Below are positions 7,195 to 11,066 of a DNA stretch of 11,066 nt, piece by piece. The stretch is taken from positions 1-11,066 of the forward strand of contig JAHZGZ010000088.1 of the NCBI GenBank assembly GCA_019420545.1, written 5' to 3'. Source of the DNA: Bacteroidales bacterium (GTDB lineage Bacteria > Bacteroidota > Bacteroidia > Bacteroidales > Muribaculaceae). The notes beneath the pieces were generated by a model. That model was not told where the DNA came from, searched no databases, and saw nothing but the letters and a program-made list of their open reading frames with translations. Within the stretch, counting starts at the first letter, position 1, and each line of letters opens with the position of its first letter. Both the position numbers and the translations under genes were made by a program.

Positions 7195-7425
7195 CTATTT
7201 CTCGACGGCACGATATACCTCGATGCATCCGTCGGGACATACCACGGCACAGTTGGCACACCCGATACACTGCTCGGGACGAACCGTATAGGCGAAGTGA
7301 TAGCCACGGTCGTTAACCTCTTTACCTTGAAGGGAGAGGACATCTTTCGGACATGCCACCACGCAAAGGTCGCATCCTTTGCACCGGTCGGTATCAATTA
7401 CCACTGCTCCGAAAATTTTTGCCAT
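7195..7425 (-). CDS. 2x[4Fe-4S] ferredoxin, delta subunit of the 2-oxoacid oxidoreductase
   Basis: The 76-residue protein has two complete 4Fe-4S motifs: Cys15, 18, 21 and 25 in CKGCDLCVVACP, and Cys53, 56, 59 and 63 in CIGCANCAVVCP. It is first in the operon and is expected to pass electrons from the thiamine diphosphate-containing alpha-beta core to free ferredoxin. Its length and the 27-residue gap between clusters fit delta subunits of VOR/KOR enzymes. The ATG at 7423-7425 gives the family-typical start MAKIFGAVVID; the stop is TAG. A candidate promoter lies about 70 bases upstream. An independent ferredoxin is possible but unlikely given the operon position. Confidence 0.95.
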   Translation of the reverse strand: MAKIFGAVVIDTDRCKGCDLCVVACPKDVLSLQGKEVNDRGYHFAYTVRPEQCIGCANCAVVCPDGCIEVYRAVEK

Positions 7426-7496
7426 ATCGGTGTAAATTATGTTAGTAATGTGTGACGAGGAGTGATGTTATAAAGCATAAAACCTCTTTGCGACAG

Positions 7497-7525
7497 CAAA
7501 TATAATTAAATAATTGCATGATAAA
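7497..7525 (-). promoter_or_regulatory. Candidate promoter of the 2-oxoacid oxidoreductase operon
   Basis: The minus strand carries TATATTTG (7497-7504), an exact TAnnTTTG match. It is preceded 17 bases upstream by TTTA (7522-7525), one base off the -33 TTTG element. A start near 7490 would give a leader of about 65 bases before the ferredoxin ATG. The surrounding region is strongly AT-rich, which raises the chance of a fortuitous match. Confidence 0.5.
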
Positions 7526-7550
7526 TATATTTTAACATATACTTAACCTA

Positions 7551-7577
7551 TGGCACACCACGGGGTAAAATGTGCCA
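7551..7577. repeat. Perfect 7-bp dyad (TGGCACA-N13-TGTGCCA)
   Basis: TGGCACA at 7551-7557 and TGTGCCA at 7571-7577 form an inverted repeat with a 13-base spacer in the gap between the terminase gene and the ferredoxin operon. It lies about 47 bases upstream of the candidate -7 element. No T run follows it on the minus strand, so it does not look like a terminator of the terminase gene. It could bind a dimeric regulator of the operon or be chance. Confidence 0.45.
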
Positions 7578-7689
7578 AAAACGTTGTATGGCAGAAAAAA
7601 GTCTCATATACAGGAAATTCAGATTGAAATCCGGAATCTGACGCCGAAATTTTCTTAATAATGTTAACTTATTGTAAGGTATACGGTAT

Positions 7690-9573
7690 TCATCGGATGC
7701 GTTTTGGCCTATGAAAAACGATGGAAGCGAGATCGGGCGCGACGGGCATGTTGGCTGCCACCCACAGGCCGATGGCGCGTGTCATCAGTATGTCGTCGTG
7801 GCATCCGGCACGTGCGGCGTAGCGTCCCGACGGATCGCGCTCGTATACGGCGAGTTCGTGGCAGGCGTCGGCGTCGCGCTCGATGTATCCGTTGTCGCGC
7901 ACAAGGCCTATGAGATGGCCTATCACCATGGCCTTGGTCTGTCGGTTGGTGTGGAAGCCCACGCGCTGTTCGAGCGAGCGTGTTGCCGAGTCGGGCGAGC
8001 GGCGGCGGTAGAGGTTGGGATAGTGGCGGTTGAGCTCCGAGAGGAGTATCATGGAGCTGTCGGCATCGGGAGTGCCGGTGCTTTCGAGCGAGTTGCTCTC
8101 CACTACCAGCAGCGCGTTGCCGTACCATGTGGCGATAGCGGCCGCTTTGGCTGTAAGGAGGTCGTGATCGATGTGTCCGCGCCACTGTGCGGCTATCTCG
8201 GGCTTTCCGCAGGGTGAGAACCGGTCGATGACTGCGATTACCGAGAAGTCGGCGCGGTCGGTGCGTCCGCCAACGTCGACTGCCACCACATATTGGTCGA
8301 TGCCCGGTCTGGGTGGTGCCCATACTTTCAGATGCCCGCATTCGTCGGCCGCAAATTCCCTGACATCGAGCGCGCCGGGGAGCAGCGGGGATGCTGTCGA
8401 CAGTTCGCCGAGGAGATATGAGCAGGAGCATTCCCGGCGCAGACGGTCGACCAGCGACAGGGCGAACACTCCCGATCCGGTGTTGGCAAACGCCTCTTCG
8501 GCGGTGGTAGGGAACTCGGCCTGCATCATGTGGGCCGACGGGTATTCGCGGCGCTTGTCGCGGTACCACTGTATCTGTTCGAGGGTGCATCCACGCTCCC
8601 AGAGGTCTCGCTCGTAGGTTGAGAGAGTTGTCCACAGGGCTTCGCGGTCGAACTCCTCGACGCGGTATATGTCGATCTCATACCATGGGACGAAGATCGC
8701 GGTCTTGTCGCTGCGCCCCGCCTCGGAACGCAGCCATTCGGAGTGAAAGTAATTGCCTACGCCGTTGGCGGTGCTTTCGAGCACGATGAGGGTGTCGGGC
8801 TCGCGTGCGATACCGCCGCATATGGCTCGTATATACCCTTCGGGAGACTGCGAGGGCGTGGCGCGCCAGAACGCCACTTCGCTGAGGTGGGCCATGGCGA
8901 AGTCGGCTCCGCGCACGGCTTCCTGGCATTCCCACGAGCTGACGGTGACGCGGCAGTCGCGGCCTGTGATGGTGCGCGTGTTGACTGAGCGCTCGAAGGG
9001 GCGGAATGCGAAATCGCCCTCCTCCTCGCGGAACTCTTCGGGGTATGCGGCGAGCATCTTGGTGTACATGCCCCGTATGGTCGAGGCGGTATCCTTTACA
9101 TGGGCGCAGATGAGCGAGTGCCAGTTGCGGTGGTGGACACACTGTATCCAGGCCATGTACATCTGCACGAGTGTGGATCCGCCCCACTGGCGGGCCTTGA
9201 GCATGATGAGGCGTATGGGGCGTCGGGCGGCGCGCATATTTTCCAGAGCCCCGAGCACACGGCGCTGCGGGCGATTGAGGATGAACGGCACGTCGCGGCC
9301 CGATATCTTGTCGCGGATCTTCACGCATGTGGCCGCCCAGAACTCTAAGTCGTGGCAGAAGCGGAGCATGCACCATGCATGGTAGTCGCGCCCTACGGTC
9401 AGCAGGGCCGGATCGGCGGCCATGGCGGCCGGAATGTGGCAGAGCGCGCCGCGCGGATCTGTTGCAGGCTGCCTCAGGAGCGGACTCCCCTCTCCGGTCA
9501 CAGGGTCGTAGGGGAGGCGCACGGCGGCGTTGCGGCGGGCGTTTTCGGTGAGTATGTCGTTGAGTGTTTCCAT
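7690..9573 (-). CDS. Phage-type terminase large subunit
   Basis: This 627-residue protein matches the ATPase-nuclease motor that packages phage DNA into capsids. The N-terminal ATPase has an adenine-binding-like FILNRPQRR at residues 97-105, a Walker A of the KARQ type (KARQWGGST, 126-134), a Walker B-like segment with Ser-Glu (AMAHLSEVAFW, 226-236) and a coupling motif LESTANGVGN (265-274). The C-terminal RNase H-like nuclease shows the expected acids: Asp433 in VAVDVGG, Glu492 in VVESN and Asp593/594 in CHDDILMTRA. The frame is full length with no break, ATG at 9571-9573 to TGA. Codon use is GC-rich like the neighbouring core genes. It lies 42 bases after the partial upstream gene, in the same direction. 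A small subunit, portal or capsid gene is not visible in this window. Confidence 0.88.
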   Translation of the reverse strand: METLNDILTENARRNAAVRLPYDPVTGEGSPLLRQPATDPRGALCHIPAAMAADPALLTVGRDYHAWCMLRFCHDLEFWAATCVKIRDKISGRDVPFILNRPQRRVLGALENMRAARRPIRLIMLKARQWGGSTLVQMYMAWIQCVHHRNWHSLICAHVKDTASTIRGMYTKMLAAYPEEFREEEGDFAFRPFERSVNTRTITGRDCRVTVSSWECQEAVRGADFAMAHLSEVAFWRATPSQSPEGYIRAICGGIAREPDTLIVLESTANGVGNYFHSEWLRSEAGRSDKTAIFVPWYEIDIYRVEEFDREALWTTLSTYERDLWERGCTLEQIQWYRDKRREYPSAHMMQAEFPTTAEEAFANTGSGVFALSLVDRLRRECSCSYLLGELSTASPLLPGALDVREFAADECGHLKVWAPPRPGIDQYVVAVDVGGRTDRADFSVIAVIDRFSPCGKPEIAAQWRGHIDHDLLTAKAAAIATWYGNALLVVESNSLESTGTPDADSSMILLSELNRHYPNLYRRRSPDSATRSLEQRVGFHTNRQTKAMVIGHLIGLVRDNGYIERDADACHELAVYERDPSGRYAARAGCHDDILMTRAIGLWVAANMPVAPDLASIVFHRPKRIR

Positions 9574-9615
9574 AGTTGTGTGGTGGTTATTGTGAGGTTT
9601 TGTAGGATCCGGAGG

Positions 9616-11066
9616 TCAGAACAGGAAGGGGGAGGGGCTGGTGACGAGGCGGAAGGAGGTGAGGGTGGCGTCGGGGGAGACGCTGCCGGAAAGGGATACG
9701 GTGACGTAGCGGTGGGGATGGGCTATTACCGGCAGGTAGGGTGGCGCCGCTATTTTGCCTGCCATGGCCAGCCCGGCGAATCGGTGGGGCTGCGTGTCGC
9801 CGTTGTCGCCGAGGAGATCGATGGCGATGTCGGCTTCAGAGGCTGACATGAGGGCTGTAAGCGCATGTACGCGGGGCACCATGTCGGCTACCAGACATAT
9901 GCGTCGGCTCCAGGCTACGGATATTTTCCCGGTGATGTCGGGCTCTTCGTGCGATGCGTCGTAGATTCCGTCGGGAGTGGCTATCAGAAGAGTTCCGGGG
10001 ATGTGGGAGAAAGCGTCGGGGAGAATGTCGGTGCGTGAATATACGCCTTGTGTTCGGTCGATTATCATCGGCCATCGACGTGGCGCGCCGGATGGTGGGA
10101 GGCACCAGATTTCACGCATGAGGGGGGAGTAGCCTATGGCGGCGAAGCGCGAGGGGTGGATGATGTCGGCTCGGGTTCCGTTCAGGCGCATGACGCCTGT
10201 TGATGTGGCGGCGTATACGGCGTCGGTACCCACGGCCACCGCTCCCGGTGATGACACGGCGCCCGGACTGATGAGCGACACAGCAAGACGGCCAGCCGTG
10301 CCGACACTTACGGTGTGTACTCCTGCTGTAGTGAACGCGTAGAGGTGGCGTCGTCCGAAAGCAAGTCCGGCATTGGCGCGTGATGCTTCGGTAAGTGCCG
10401 TTACGGCGCCTCCGCCGATCGTTGTGGCTGCGCAGGGTGTGGCAGGTGAAGAGACATCGGCGACGAGCATTGCTGAAGCCCGGCGCACGGGCCGGCGCAC
10501 GGTTACGGCTCGCATCGGCGATACCGTTGCCGTGAATGACGAGAATTCGACAGGCTTCAGCGACGGAGACACCCAGCATGCCGCGAGCGCAGCGGGTGTG
10601 GGTGTGAGCGGAAACGACCGGCTTACGATATCAGTGGCTGTGATAATCTCGATATCCATGCGGAACGCACCCGGATGTGGGTATGAGAGCATCGGCATGA
10701 TGGCGACTGGCAGCGGGCCTTCGCCTGTCTCCTCGGCACAGAGGCGTTCGGTAGCGCCGTCGGCGTTGAGCAGGCTCACACATATCTTGGCATGCCACGG
10801 GCCGTAGGCTGTGCCGGTAGTCCACATGGCCGACGGAGCCATTGGCAGGGCATGTACCGGTGTGATGTCGGCCATTGCCGTTATGTCGCCGGCAACGGTT
10901 GCCACAGCGGCGTTGAAGGTATGGGGGAGGGAGGTCTCCCGGATTATTTCGGGTAGGGTGACGTTGCGTGGAGCGCGTGCCAGCGCTTTCAGTATGGAGG
11001 CCTGCGCGGCGGCAGACGACAGGTCGGTGTTCAGTTCCGGAGTATGGACGCTTCCGGAGGCAAGCG
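9616..11066 (-). CDS. Uncharacterised beta-propeller-like protein, possible phage structural protein (N terminus outside window)
   Basis: The frame is open from the right edge to a TGA at 9616-9618, giving about 483 visible residues; the true start lies beyond the window. A GTG at 10903-10905 is internal and probably not the start, since the open frame continues upstream in the same style. The protein is rich in Ala, Val, Thr, Pro and Ser, with little predicted helix. Its C-terminal half repeats short strand-turn-strand patterns: LYAFTTAGVHTVSVG, VYAATSTGVMRLNG, EIWCLPPSGAPRRW and LLIATPDGIYDASHEE. These resemble propeller blades, as in phage DNA-stabilisation or tail-tube proteins. No signal peptide can be judged. 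The link to phage rests on the adjoining terminase gene 42 bases downstream and is inference; I recognise no named family. Confidence 0.7.
   Translation of the reverse strand, partial: LASGSVHTPELNTDLSSAAAQASILKALARAPRNVTLPEIIRETSLPHTFNAAVATVAGDITAMADITPVHALPMAPSAMWTTGTAYGPWHAKICVSLLNADGATERLCAEETGEGPLPVAIMPMLSYPHPGAFRMDIEIITATDIVSRSFPLTPTPAALAACWVSPSLKPVEFSSFTATVSPMRAVTVRRPVRRASAMLVADVSSPATPCAATTIGGGAVTALTEASRANAGLAFGRRHLYAFTTAGVHTVSVGTAGRLAVSLISPGAVSSPGAVAVGTDAVYAATSTGVMRLNGTRADIIHPSRFAAIGYSPLMREIWCLPPSGAPRRWPMIIDRTQGVYSRTDILPDAFSHIPGTLLIATPDGIYDASHEEPDITGKISVAWSRRICLVADMVPRVHALTALMSASEADIAIDLLGDNGDTQPHRFAGLAMAGKIAAPPYLPVIAHPHRYVTVSLSGSVSPDATLTSFRLVTSPSPFLF

Larger units (their letters stand above)
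7426..7689. other. 264-base AT-rich intergenic region
   Basis: This gap separates the terminase gene from the ferredoxin operon and is clearly richer in A and T than either side. It holds the candidate operon promoter, the TGGCACA dyad and a second small inverted repeat: TCAGATT (7619-7625) with AATCTGA (7635-7641), a 7-bp stem about 50 bases past the terminase stop. The second repeat has only a short T tract near it and is at best a weak terminator. I see no coding region, RNA gene or attachment-site-like direct repeat here. Confidence 0.6.

Noticed and set aside
7551..7577. Dyad read as an intrinsic terminator of the terminase gene
   Set aside because: On the minus strand the stem is followed by ATAGG rather than a T run, and it lies over 110 bases past the terminase stop codon.
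7711..9385. Plus-strand open frames opposite the terminase (for example 7711-8217 and 8753-9385), considered as possible small phage genes
   Set aside because: They fully overlap the terminase coding region and have no recognisable motif or promoter of their own.
10903..10905. GTG as the start codon of the propeller-like protein
   Set aside because: The same frame stays open from here to the window edge with similar composition, so the gene more likely begins outside the window.

Overview
The window looks like chromosomal DNA from a GC-rich member of the Bacteroidales, perhaps Muribaculaceae-like. Three lines point there: candidate promoters match the Bacteroidota -7 element (TAnnTTTG) rather than the E. 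coli -10, clear Shine-Dalgarno sequences are lacking, and the PhoH, PurC, MenG and 2-oxoacid:ferredoxin oxidoreductase proteins are of the type I know from gut anaerobes of this order. The family assignment is inference from GC bias and protein character, not from a database match. Every gene I accept lies on the minus strand, so transcription runs from high to low coordinates.

Region 1 (11066 to 7690) is phage-related. A protein that runs off the right edge, visible as about 483 residues with beta-propeller-like repeats in its C-terminal part, is followed 42 bases later by a complete 627-residue terminase large subunit with ATPase and nuclease motifs in place. No integrase, portal or capsid gene and no attachment site is visible here.

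Region 2 (7689 to 4741) begins with a 264-base AT-rich spacer holding a 7-bp perfect dyad and a candidate promoter. It then carries a tight four-gene operon for a 2-oxoacid:ferredoxin oxidoreductase: an 8-iron ferredoxin-like delta subunit, a VorB-type alpha subunit, the thiamine-diphosphate-binding beta subunit and the gamma subunit. The complex decarboxylates 2-oxoacids to acyl-CoA and reduces ferredoxin, and may run in reverse. Between this operon and phoH lies a 9-bp tandem repeat array bracketed by an 11-bp inverted repeat.

Region 3 (4555 to 251) is a housekeeping cluster: a promoter, phoH, purC, menG, a hairpin, purB and a terminator-like hairpin. PurC makes SAICAR and PurB cleaves it to AICAR and fumarate, so two consecutive purine steps sit in one cluster, with the last ring-methylation step of menaquinone synthesis between them.

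Region 4 (193 to 22) is a tRNA-His gene with its own promoter. The parts most worth a second look are the isolated terminase with its propeller-like partner, and the 9-bp repeat element.
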